Shown one piece after another: positions 28,494 to 35,997 of a DNA stretch of 39,588 bases (position 1 is the first letter of the stretch; every line of letters starts with the position of its first letter). Below the pieces are notes generated by a model. The model saw nothing but the letters and a program-made list of their open reading frames with translations. It searched no databases and was not told the DNA's origin. The DNA lies in NCBI GenBank assembly GCA_002162925.1, contig MABC01000011.1:1-39588 (forward strand), given 5' to 3'. A program made the position numbers and the translations under genes. This DNA is from Thalassotalea sp. 42_200_T64. GTDB lineage: Bacteria; Pseudomonadota; Gammaproteobacteria; Enterobacterales; Alteromonadaceae.

Positions 28494-28657
28494 TAGTTCT
28501 TGTTCCAGTATCTTTGCATTTCTAAAAATAAAAAGGATGCTGTCCAGGTGATCAACACCAGTCCGGTTAGCGATTCAATGTCGGTTAAAAAACGAATGAC
28601 GCCATGTCGGGCAATGTCACCAAAGCCTAACGTGGTATAACTGGTAAAAGAGTAATA
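28493..28657 (-). pseudogene. Remnant of a potassium-channel pore (Ion_trans_2)
   Basis: Fifty-four codons remain open: YYSFTSYTTLGFGDI carries the K+ selectivity filter (TLGFGD) and pore helix. A second membrane helix (LTGLVLITWTASFLFLEM) and a basic end follow. Directly upstream an in-frame TAA (28658-28660) closes the frame, no start codon exists inside, and the first membrane helix is missing. The residual part keeps good codon structure, so the truncation looks recent. The stop codon overlaps the prenyltransferase start. Confidence 0.75.
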
Positions 28658-28759
28658 TTAATTAAGGTTAAAGTAAGCATGATACTGCCTTATTATTTTT
28701 AGCCTAATGATGCCCGACTTTTATAACATTGACAACAATCACAGTCTGTATCATTGCGA

Positions 28760-30235
28760 TTATGCCTTGCGAAGATTAAAACTAAATTGGCTGCCTTTGC
28801 CAAACTGGCTTTCGGCTTTAATATCAATTTTCAATAAATGCAGTAATTGTTTTGTTATGGCTAATCCTAAGCCATTGTGCTTTTGACCATTATCAACTGA
28901 ATTACTGGCACGGTACCTGGCATCGAATATATAGGACAACTCTTCTTTTTTAATGCCGCTGCCATTATCCATAACCTTTAACTGACACTGTGCCTGATCA
29001 ATATCTTGGACCAACAAGCTTATTTCTCCGCCGTCAGCAGTATGTCTCAGGGCATTTTCGATAAGGTTACTTAAAACTCGGTCAAGTTTGCCAATATCAC
29101 AATACACTTGCACATTACACTTTTGCGGACCTACCTTCAGTGTGATGTTATGCGCATTCGCCTGCAAACTAAACTTGGCCACGATGTCATAGAGTAACTC
29201 GCCTAGATTAAACACTTCCTGATTAACCGTGACTTGTCCGCCTTCAATATGCGCCAATTCAAAAATTTGATCGATCAATTGATTCAACTGTTGGGAATTG
29301 CGTAACACCGTTTGCATGAATTGTTGTCTTTTTTGCTCAGATAAACTTATCGAATTTAATGCTAAGGTCTCAATATACCCCTGCATTGAGGCTAAGGGAG
29401 TGCGCAAATCGTGAGAAATATGTGACAGTAACTCTCGCCGCTGTTGATCGGTTTTTGTTAATTTTTCCAGTTGATCATTTATTTGTTTAACCAATTGCGC
29501 AAACATACAGCCTAATTGATGCATTTCATTGCTGCTGTTACCACGCCAACGAGTTAAGTTAATAGTACTGCTATCAAAATTCGAGTCAATAAAGGCTTGC
29601 ATGTCATGATTTAGCCGACGCACCGGGTTAGTAAAGTATCGAAACAAGCCAAGCATCAAGATCAGTAAAAACACCAAAGCTGCCGCACTTAACACCAGAT
29701 ACATTTTCAGTTGATGGCTTAACTGATTCGAATTAAACACTTCATCGTATTGCTCGCCGGCAACGATGATATAGAGATACCCTCTTAACTCAGCACCATT
29801 AAATATTGGCGCCGCAGAAAATATTTTTTTACGGCTAAGGTGGCGCGGGTCATCGCCAAAAACCGGCAGTGGTGCGTGTTCTTTTATTAACGAAAATATC
29901 GGGGCTAAATCCACTTTATCGCGTTTTACCAAAGATTTATCTGCCGAATAAGTCAGAATGCTGCCACTGGGGTCGAGAAAATAAAATTCGAATGCGGGAC
30001 CCAGCACCATCAAGGTATGAAATAGGTTTTCAAGAGCGCCATGCTCGTAAACGCCTTGTTGTAACAGCGGATTATCACGGGCCAAAGACGCCGCAAGTGA
30101 CAGGTGCAACCGCTGTTGCGACTGGTACCTAAGTTGTTCTGCTACTTGCTCTGACCAAAAGTAAAATACGCTGGCTATGGCAATAAACACTAGGCTTATT
30201 GACAGCGATAATCGCTGATAAAGCGAAAGTTTCAT
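28760..30235 (-). CDS. Sensor histidine kinase
   Basis: 491-residue membrane kinase: TM1 about 9-27, a periplasmic sensor of roughly 150 residues (28-180) of CHASE/dCache-like size but not a recognised domain, TM2 about 183-203, HAMP linker, HisKA with phospho-acceptor His in SHISHDLRTPLASM, and an HATPase_c domain with N box (LSNLIENALRH), G1 (DNGSGI) and G2 (GLGLAI). Its ATG overlaps the response-regulator stop (ATGA), so both are one transcript. It sits at the end of the spondin operon, which suggests it monitors an envelope or extracellular condition tied to those proteins. Confidence 0.92.
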   Translation of the reverse strand: MKLSLYQRLSLSISLVFIAIASVFYFWSEQVAEQLRYQSQQRLHLSLAASLARDNPLLQQGVYEHGALENLFHTLMVLGPAFEFYFLDPSGSILTYSADKSLVKRDKVDLAPIFSLIKEHAPLPVFGDDPRHLSRKKIFSAAPIFNGAELRGYLYIIVAGEQYDEVFNSNQLSHQLKMYLVLSAAALVFLLILMLGLFRYFTNPVRRLNHDMQAFIDSNFDSSTINLTRWRGNSSNEMHQLGCMFAQLVKQINDQLEKLTKTDQQRRELLSHISHDLRTPLASMQGYIETLALNSISLSEQKRQQFMQTVLRNSQQLNQLIDQIFELAHIEGGQVTVNQEVFNLGELLYDIVAKFSLQANAHNITLKVGPQKCNVQVYCDIGKLDRVLSNLIENALRHTADGGEISLLVQDIDQAQCQLKVMDNGSGIKKEELSYIFDARYRASNSVDNGQKHNGLGLAITKQLLHLLKIDIKAESQFGKGSQFSFNLRKA

Positions 30236-30963
30236 CCACCCACGCCTTGCCGGTTAAATTTATAGCCAACTCCCCAAACGGTTTGTACAATTAAAGGATT
30301 AGTGACGTCTTGCTCAAGTTTATTGCGTAACCGGTTAATATGAGAGTTAACGGTATGTTCATAGCCACTATGGTGATAGCCCCATACCGAGCCTAATAAT
30401 TGCGTCCGCGAAAACACCTGTTCAGGATGCGATGCTAAAAACAATAACAAATCAAACTCGGTTGCGGTTAACTCGAGTGGGTTTCCCGAAAGACGGGCTT
30501 GATGACTAATTTGATCAATTTCTAAACGTCCAATTGACAGCATTTGTGCTACATCGGTGCCATTATGCCCATTTTGTTGATGTAGCTGACTCAATAAGTG
30601 AACTCTTCTTAACTGACTACGCACTCTCGCTTGCAGTTCACGTACACTAAAAGGTTTGGTCATATAATCGTCGGCACCAAGCTCTAAACCCAAAACTCGG
30701 TCGGTTTCTGAAGTTCTTGACGTTAAAATCATAATCGCTTGTTCCGGTTTTTCACTGCGTAGCTGCCGACAAATATCTAAACCCGACATTCCGGGTAACA
30801 TCACATCGAGAATAACTAAAGCGTAATCTTTACTGAGCGCTTTAAGTAAACCCTCGTTGCCACATCGACAAATCTCAACAGACAAAGATAACTCGTGCAG
30901 TTGCACGGCAATTAAATCGGCAATGTCCTGTTCATCTTCGACCACTAATATTGTGTCTGACAT
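30232..30963 (-). CDS. OmpR-family response regulator
   Basis: 243 residues: receiver domain with acidic pair (VVEDEQD), phospho-acceptor Asp in LVILDVMLPG, Thr/Ser switch (ILTSR) and Lys in DYMTKPFSV, followed by a winged-helix DNA-binding domain (LTATEFDLLLFLASH, VNSHINRLRNKLE, VWGVGYKF). A frame open from 31008 would add 15 unlikely residues; I choose ATG 30963 with AGGTGG four bases upstream. That Shine-Dalgarno lies inside the 14-base stem described separately. It is coupled to the kinase gene and downstream of the two spondin genes. Confidence 0.94.
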   Translation of the reverse strand: MSDTILVVEDEQDIADLIAVQLHELSLSVEICRCGNEGLLKALSKDYALVILDVMLPGMSGLDICRQLRSEKPEQAIMILTSRTSETDRVLGLELGADDYMTKPFSVRELQARVRSQLRRVHLLSQLHQQNGHNGTDVAQMLSIGRLEIDQISHQARLSGNPLELTATEFDLLLFLASHPEQVFSRTQLLGSVWGYHHSGYEHTVNSHINRLRNKLEQDVTNPLIVQTVWGVGYKFNRQGVGG

Positions 30964-30966
30964 TTT

Positions 30967-31030
30967 TCCACCTAAGGTCAAAAGTGACCTTAGGTGGATA
31001 TATACCAATTAAGGTATTCCCTAAGGTCAC
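30967..31030 (-). promoter_or_regulatory. Three-arm inverted repeat in the response-regulator leader
   Basis: On the minus strand, arm A (GTGACCTTAGG, 31030-31020) contains the stop codon of the upstream spondin gene. Arm B (30998-30985) is TCCACCTAAGGTCA. Arm C (30980-30967) is its perfect 14-base complement and contains the response-regulator Shine-Dalgarno. B can pair with C (loop CTTT) and hide the ribosome site, or with A (11 bp) and free it. The A-B spacer itself has an ATACC/GGTAT palindrome. It might instead be a repeated DNA operator. Confidence 0.65.
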
Positions 31031-31752
31031 TCCATACGAGTAACTGTGACGCGTAAAGTAGGGTTGTCAAATCGATGCGCATTCGTTAACCCCGACTGAG
31101 CTAAGCCATCATCTTGGCTTACCACACCAGGATGCATTGCAACAAAGTCGACATCGTCTCGCTGGGCATTAAAGCCTTCCCCACCACCGGCAGGCCCCGG
31201 GATTGTCGTGACTAATTCAGAGTTTTTCTCGGTTCCTGAATCATAAGAACTTGTTAGCATAGAAATACTTTCGCCTACAGCCAAATTTGTTAACGACATA
31301 GCATTCACGCCGGTAAAGGCATCGTTGGTATTCACCAGCATAGTCGCGAGTGACAAATGACTGGGTACGACATCAACACTTGTCACCATTATCGATTGCG
31401 TTAACCCTGGCATTAAAACCCCATCGCCGACACCGCTGGCTAATACCATACCCAAGCTGAGCAAATCGCTACCGTCTCCACTTTCGGCGAGTAATTCCAG
31501 AGCCGCGGAAGCTGGTTCGCCAATGCTCCATAGTTGACCGTCGTTATGCAACACTACGGTAACTGGCGACATTGGTTGGCCGTGGGTGATATTGCTTACC
31601 GATATTTGATACACTATATTGACGGGATCAATTGGTGGCTCTTTTGGTGTGTCATCATCGTCATGATCGCAGCCCGTCAGTCCCAATAAACTGATAGTGG
31701 CAACAGTGAAAACGGTTTTTGACAAGTTAATGTTGTGCATTGATGAAATCAT
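31027..31752 (-). CDS. Spondin-domain lipoprotein
   Basis: 241 residues with a lipoprotein signal (lipobox LTGC, Cys28) and an acidic linker (DHDDDD), then a spondin N-type beta-sandwich domain. The signature blocks are SVSNITHGQPMSPVTVVLH, LVNTNDAFTGVNAM and SYDSGTEKNSE. It is paralogous to the upstream gene product, sharing block order throughout. GGAG lies before ATG 31752, 12 bases after the neighbour's stop. An internal ATG at 31740 is an alternative. The bacterial spondin domain's function is unknown; extracellular adhesion or matrix binding is assumed from animal proteins. Confidence 0.82.
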   Translation of the reverse strand: MISSMHNINLSKTVFTVATISLLGLTGCDHDDDDTPKEPPIDPVNIVYQISVSNITHGQPMSPVTVVLHNDGQLWSIGEPASAALELLAESGDGSDLLSLGMVLASGVGDGVLMPGLTQSIMVTSVDVVPSHLSLATMLVNTNDAFTGVNAMSLTNLAVGESISMLTSSYDSGTEKNSELVTTIPGPAGGGEGFNAQRDDVDFVAMHPGVVSQDDGLAQSGLTNAHRFDNPTLRVTVTRME

Positions 31753-31764
31753 TATTATCCACTC

Positions 31765-32496
31765 CTATTTCACTACAACCGTGACTGTCGCCACCGGGTT
31801 TAACCAGCGATGTATGGTGTTATTCAAATCACTTTTACCGGCCATGTCATCATCATCACCTAAATTACCTCGGTGGATGTGCACATAGGTATTCGCTTCC
31901 GTCGTAGTTACTCCTGTTGCCCCAGAACCTGCATCCATGCCAGGTGCACCTGGAATTCCCGGTGCCCCCGGAGCCCCTCCAACCATACCAACTAAGATTT
32001 CATCATTCGCTTCGGTCCCGGCATCATAGGCATTTAAGGTAAAGTGATAAGTACCCGCGGTGGTTGGCAGCATCCAACTGTCGAGGCCAACAAAGCCATC
32101 ATTGGTTGGTAATAACATGGCCGCAATAGATAGGTAGTTGTTGCCATCGCTGGTCGTTAGCATGGTAGTGGTCGACATCCCCGGTGCTAACATGCCAGCA
32201 GCAGGGTTTTCAACCATATCCGCAGATGCCGTTGCCAGCATTGCGGCGACGCCAGAAATATCGCCGCCTTCAGCCAACGCCTGTAATTCACTACTCGCCA
32301 TTTCGCCACTTCTGAAAATACTGCTATCTGCCGTGTGAGCGGCGACAATGATCGGGGTGTAATATATACCTTGGGTGACATTACTCACGGTTATTTCCAA
32401 TTCCGCGGCATTCGCCCAAGAACCGGCGCAGAGCAGAGGTAACATGGTCATTATTGGTATTAACTTATTCGGTATTGCCGTTAATTTAATGTTCAT
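31765..32496 (-). CDS. Secreted spondin-domain protein with collagen-like segment
   Basis: 243 residues: a Sec signal peptide ending around SWANA-AELEI, the spondin block TVSNVTQGIYYTPIIVAAH, LLPTNDGFVGLDSW and NAYDAGTEANDE. Then comes a short collagen-like run (GAPGAPGIPGAPGMDAG, Gly every third position). The C-terminal section has HIHRGNLGDDDDM and ends VATVTVVVK. Of three adjacent ATGs I use 32496, six bases after AAGGA; a frame open from 32565 is improbable. First gene of the operon spondin-spondin-regulator-kinase. Confidence 0.8.
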   Translation of the reverse strand: MNIKLTAIPNKLIPIMTMLPLLCAGSWANAAELEITVSNVTQGIYYTPIIVAAHTADSSIFRSGEMASSELQALAEGGDISGVAAMLATASADMVENPAAGMLAPGMSTTTMLTTSDGNNYLSIAAMLLPTNDGFVGLDSWMLPTTAGTYHFTLNAYDAGTEANDEILVGMVGGAPGAPGIPGAPGMDAGSGATGVTTTEANTYVHIHRGNLGDDDDMAGKSDLNNTIHRWLNPVATVTVVVK

Positions 32497-32753
32497 CATC
32501 ATTCCTTTTTCTTTGTTGTCTGAAACTGCCTTCAGTATGCAGAGGAAATGTTCCAACCAAATCACGAAAAATTCACAAAAGTATCACAAAACATATTTGC
32601 AAACGTGATGATTTGAAATGAAAGTTTTTGCTGGAATTACCGTTCGAGACAATGCCTTCGTTTTATACCAAGTCTACTAAGACTAAAGTTTATTAGGCCA
32701 ATATTGAGTAGTCTGCTAAGTTATTAACATAAATTAATAAAACAGGAATGAAC

Positions 32754-33758
32754 ATGGCCAGCGAAAACACCTTTAACGCCCTCTATGTAGAAGAAGTTGC
32801 TGACAAGCAATTTAGCCAAAGCATATGCGAACGCAGCATTAACGACTTGCCCGATAATGATCTGTTAATCGACGTACATTATTCATCACTTAATTTTAAA
32901 GATGCTTTATCCGCCAGTGGCAACAAAGGCGTAACCAAAAACTATCCGCATACGCCAGGCATTGATGCTGCAGGAGTGGTATTAGCCGATAAATCCGGCA
33001 CCTTTAATGTTGGCGATGAGGTAGTAGTGTTCGGTTATGATTTAGGAATGAACACTCCAGGGGGATTGGGGCAGCGAATTTCAATACCGGCTAACTGGGC
33101 AGTTAAATGCCCTGCGACATTGTCTTTAAAAGAATCTATGATCTACGGTACCGGTGGTTTGACCGCCGCGCTTTGTGTCGAAAAAATAGAACGAATGGGC
33201 GCGACTCCTGCTGATGGGCCCGTAGCCGTAACCGGGGCAACAGGTGGCGTAGGCAGCTTTAGCATCGCGTTATTAAAGCGCCTGGGATATTCAGTGACGG
33301 CATTTTCAGGAAAACCGGAGCAAAGCAAACATTTAACCGACATCGGGGCGAGCGAAGTATTGCACCGCGATGTGATTAATGAAGTCAATGAACGTCCGAT
33401 GGGCCGAGGTCTTTGGGCCCATGGTATCGACACCTTGGGCGGTGATTACCTGGCGAATTTGTTAAAACAAATAAAGCCTGGCGGTGGCGTCTCCGCTTGT
33501 GGACTCGCCTCATCACCATTTTTTAACTTAAATGTGTTCCCGTTCATTACCCGCGGGGTGTCATTGTTAGGCGTTGATTCGGTCAACATTGCATTAACCG
33601 CCAAACAGCACATTTGGCAACGTGTCGCCACCGATATGAAACTAGACAATCTGGCCGAATTAGCAGAAGAGATATGCCTTGATCAGGTACCTGAGTATTT
33701 ACAACGGTTTATCGATGGCAAGGTAGTTGGCCGCTATGTGGTTAATTTAAAAAAATAA
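32754..33758 (+). CDS. acuI: Medium-chain quinone oxidoreductase, AcuI/YhdH family
   Basis: 334-residue NADPH-dependent MDR enzyme; AcuI reduces acryloyl-CoA, relevant for marine DMSP breakdown, though no DMSP lyase is in this window. Motifs: NFKDALSASGNKGVTKNYPHTPGIDAAG near the start and VTGATGGVGSFS (NADPH site), then the family's DTLGGDYLANLLKQIKPGG. AGGA lies six bases before ATG 32754 and abuts the ATG at 32748; I take the later one (MASENTFNALY). The symbol is assigned by family; acrylate specificity is inferred. Confidence 0.85.
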   Translation: MASENTFNALYVEEVADKQFSQSICERSINDLPDNDLLIDVHYSSLNFKDALSASGNKGVTKNYPHTPGIDAAGVVLADKSGTFNVGDEVVVFGYDLGMNTPGGLGQRISIPANWAVKCPATLSLKESMIYGTGGLTAALCVEKIERMGATPADGPVAVTGATGGVGSFSIALLKRLGYSVTAFSGKPEQSKHLTDIGASEVLHRDVINEVNERPMGRGLWAHGIDTLGGDYLANLLKQIKPGGGVSACGLASSPFFNLNVFPFITRGVSLLGVDSVNIALTAKQHIWQRVATDMKLDNLAELAEEICLDQVPEYLQRFIDGKVVGRYVVNLKK

Positions 33759-33765
33759 GATAAGT

Positions 33766-33864
33766 CTAAGGCTTAGTTGATTAAGGCTTAGATGATTAAG
33801 GCTTAGATGATTAAGGCTTAGATGATTAAGGCTTAGATGATTAAGGCTCAATCGACTAAGCCTT
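33766..33864 (+). repeat. 15-bp tandem repeat (six copies) with inverted cap
   Basis: Six consecutive 15-base units (33766-33855), four of them identical to TTAAGGCTTAGATGA, the first and last diverged. They are followed at 33856-33864 by CTAAGCCTT, the reverse complement of the AAGGCTTAG in each unit. RNA from either strand could fold by pairing the cap with any unit. It starts eight bases after the acuI stop. It has VNTR-like character and no coding role. Confidence 0.9.
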
Positions 33865-33944
33865 GAAAAAACCTATATAAGCAATTGTATAGCCTTACTT
33901 TTTAAGATAAAGTCAAAGCCTCATAATGTTACAAGGAATGTACG

Positions 33945-34604
33945 ATGCTACAACGACTACTAAAAAAATGTGCCATAGCGCGACCATCTCTACCCTTCCT
34001 AAAAGTTCCTGTTTTATTACTATTATTCGTAGCCAGTAATTCAAGCTGGGCACAAAAAAACAATTGGAGCTTTGTCGAGGCGCAATACCTGGATGCGACA
34101 ATTGATGACCGTGTAGACGTTGATGGCTATGCTGTTACTGGCGCATATACATTATTTAGCGATGTGTTTATCATCGCGCAATATGAAGCGTTAGAGGCAG
34201 AAACAAAAATATTTGACACTTTGTCTCATGCCGATATCAACAGATATTTTATTGGCTTAGGGTATAATTATGAGTTCAGTGAGTTAACGCAAGTATACGC
34301 CATTCTTGCGCTTAAAAATATTGAGAATAAGGCCAGTGGCTACAAAGAAAATTATGATGGATATTCGGCAACGCTTGGTCTGCGCTCATTCGTCGCCGAA
34401 AAAATAGAGTTAAATATTTATTACTCCTATCTCGATATTGATTATGACAACAATCACGATCATTGGAGTACTATTGCTGAAGATTCAAATGAAACGGGTA
34501 TCACTGGCCTATACCACATTTCCAATAACGTGAGTTTAGGTTTGGGTTACAAGGAAAGTGATGGTTATGAGCAAACGTCTGTATCAATTAAATATCACTT
34601 TTGA
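33945..34604 (+). CDS. Predicted small outer-membrane beta-barrel protein
   Basis: 219 residues with a Sec signal peptide (hydrophobic core LLLLFVASNSSWA, cleavage before QKNN). The mature part has about eight amphipathic strands with alternating aromatics (for example YFIGLGYNY, SATLGLRSF, LNIYYSYLDIDY, VSLGLGYKE) and the C-terminal Phe (VSIKYHF) required for BAM-dependent insertion. It resembles opacity/OmpW-like small barrels in form, but no named family is certain. The 3' end overlaps the convergent glutaredoxin gene by ten bases. Confidence 0.72.
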   Translation: MLQRLLKKCAIARPSLPFLKVPVLLLLFVASNSSWAQKNNWSFVEAQYLDATIDDRVDVDGYAVTGAYTLFSDVFIIAQYEALEAETKIFDTLSHADINRYFIGLGYNYEFSELTQVYAILALKNIENKASGYKENYDGYSATLGLRSFVAEKIELNIYYSYLDIDYDNNHDHWSTIAEDSNETGITGLYHISNNVSLGLGYKESDGYEQTSVSIKYHF

Positions 34605-34828
34605 TGATAAAGCTGTTGAAACCCTTTCACCGTAAAACCATTGAGAAATTGATCGCCTATTTTCAACACTGGTACGCCGCGATAGCCGGTTAAATTGAAT
34701 TCTTTTCGCCCAGCCGGGGTACTGGTATTACACAAACGGTATTTAATACCTTGCTGAGCAAGGTATTTTTTTGCCGTTTCGCAATGGGGGCAGCGATTCA
34801 TGGTGTATAGCACAACACGTTTCATCAT
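34595..34828 (-). CDS. Glutaredoxin-like protein
   Basis: 77-residue glutaredoxin/NrdH-like thioredoxin fold with active site CPHC (MNRCPHCETAKKYL) and the cis-Pro motif GVPVLKIGD followed by GF in NGFTVKGF. AGG lies six bases before ATG 34828. It follows the DsbA-like gene on the same strand seven bases after its stop, so both are one transcript. It is expected to be cytosolic and reduce a disulfide or serve as electron donor; the partner is unknown. Confidence 0.88.
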   Translation of the reverse strand: MMKRVVLYTMNRCPHCETAKKYLAQQGIKYRLCNTSTPAGRKEFNLTGYRGVPVLKIGDQFLNGFTVKGFQQLYHQK

Positions 34829-34835
34829 CACTTAC

Positions 34836-35438
34836 CTAAGCGTTAAGCTCTTGCGTCACCGCGTCGACAATCGCGTCGGGCTTGGTTAGATATAAATTAT
34901 GGTTAAGCAATACCAAGCGATCATCAACGGCTAGCATTAACGCCGGAAAAGCGGTCGTTGCAATAATGTCTTGCATTTCAGCAATTTCACCCAAGGCGAA
35001 TTCGGCGTCTTTGCTTAACTCACTTTTGAACACTTTACCCGGAGGGGATAATTTAAATTGCTCAGCAATGTCACTAAAATCCGCTTTATCGGTAAATGGG
35101 GTATTGTCGATGAAGTGCTGCTTCTGCAATGCGGTCAGCACCTTTAAAGCAAGCTCTGGTTGTTTATGACTTACCCAACCCATCAAGTTTGCTGCCAAAG
35201 TGGCATCTTGTGGCACATTTGAATCATTAAGGTAATCTTCACCAAATTCTACCGCAGATTGATTTACCACAGTATCCACTTGCTTTTTACCGGCGCTGTC
35301 ACTGCCGTCATAATGGACGATATGCCATAAATGCATTGGCATCTCTGGATAGGCAGTATGAATGCTATTGACTAACGCGGTTGTGGCATAACTCCAGGGG
35401 CAATGGGAGTCATAAATAAAAAATAATTGTGAATTCAT
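34836..35438 (-). CDS. DsbA-family thioredoxin-like protein
   Basis: 200 residues, no signal peptide, DsbA fold: N-terminal strand LFFIYDSHCPWSYATTALV and a helical insert, with the cis-Pro loop TTAFPALML near the C-terminus. The active-site motif has a single Cys (CPWS instead of CxxC), as in the glutathione-using FrnE/kappa-GST-like branch, so a monothiol or glutathione-dependent reaction is more likely than classical disulfide formation. It is followed by the glutaredoxin gene. Substrate unknown. Confidence 0.82.
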   Translation of the reverse strand: MNSQLFFIYDSHCPWSYATTALVNSIHTAYPEMPMHLWHIVHYDGSDSAGKKQVDTVVNQSAVEFGEDYLNDSNVPQDATLAANLMGWVSHKQPELALKVLTALQKQHFIDNTPFTDKADFSDIAEQFKLSPPGKVFKSELSKDAEFALGEIAEMQDIIATTAFPALMLAVDDRLVLLNHNLYLTKPDAIVDAVTQELNA

Positions 35439-35536
35439 CTGGTAATCTTATTTAAATTCTAAAGTTTGGTAGATTTTAAATAGTTTTAGCAGAATAAGCT
35501 ATTTTTGATTTTAAAAACTTACATTTAGTGTTCTAG

Positions 35537-35894
35537 CTATAAACCACGAGTCGTTTTAAAAATACGCGATGTTGTCGGATCGAAAGTATTCCTTGCGATC
35601 AAATTCGGCTCATCTTTCACCAAACAGCTAGTTAACGGTTGTTTGCTAAATTGCACTTTACTCACCCGCACCATTGCATACTCTACAGTTTCATCGTTCC
35701 ACTGAAACTCAACTCTGCAGTTAATTCCACCACCACCTTCACTATAGAAAATCTTAACAGCACTAGTATTAGAAAGCAGAGCCTCATTCATACTATCATT
35801 GCCGACAAATTGTTTGTCTTGAACCGCTTGTAAATCTCCAAAAGATAGGAAAAACACAACAATCAAACTAACTAACTATATATATTACTTTCAT
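35537..35894 (-). pseudogene. Small secreted protein with frameshift in the signal peptide
   Basis: Reading from ATG 35894 (AAGAAGG five bases upstream) gives MKVIYIVS then a stop. Removing one TTAG from the directly repeated TTAGTTAG (plus-strand 35868-35878) restores a signal peptide MKVIYIVSLIVVFFLSF followed by GDLQA and a mature domain of about 97 residues, with two Cys (GGGGINCRVEFQW and LTSCLVKD), probably disulfide-bonded. A 109-residue frame from TTG 35866 alone would lack the signal's start and has no ribosome site. The family is unknown to me. It may be a pseudogene or a gene with repeat-length switching. Confidence 0.7.
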
Positions 35895-35997
35895 AACGAC
35901 CTTCTTTAGAATAAGTAAATCAGGTTGTTAAATTAGCCCTTATTCTATACTCTTACAAACGATATAAACTTAACAACGATTAAGATTTTCTTATGCC

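Noticed and set aside
33766..33864. CRISPR array
   Set aside because: Units are contiguous 15-base repeats with no spacers, and no cas genes are near.
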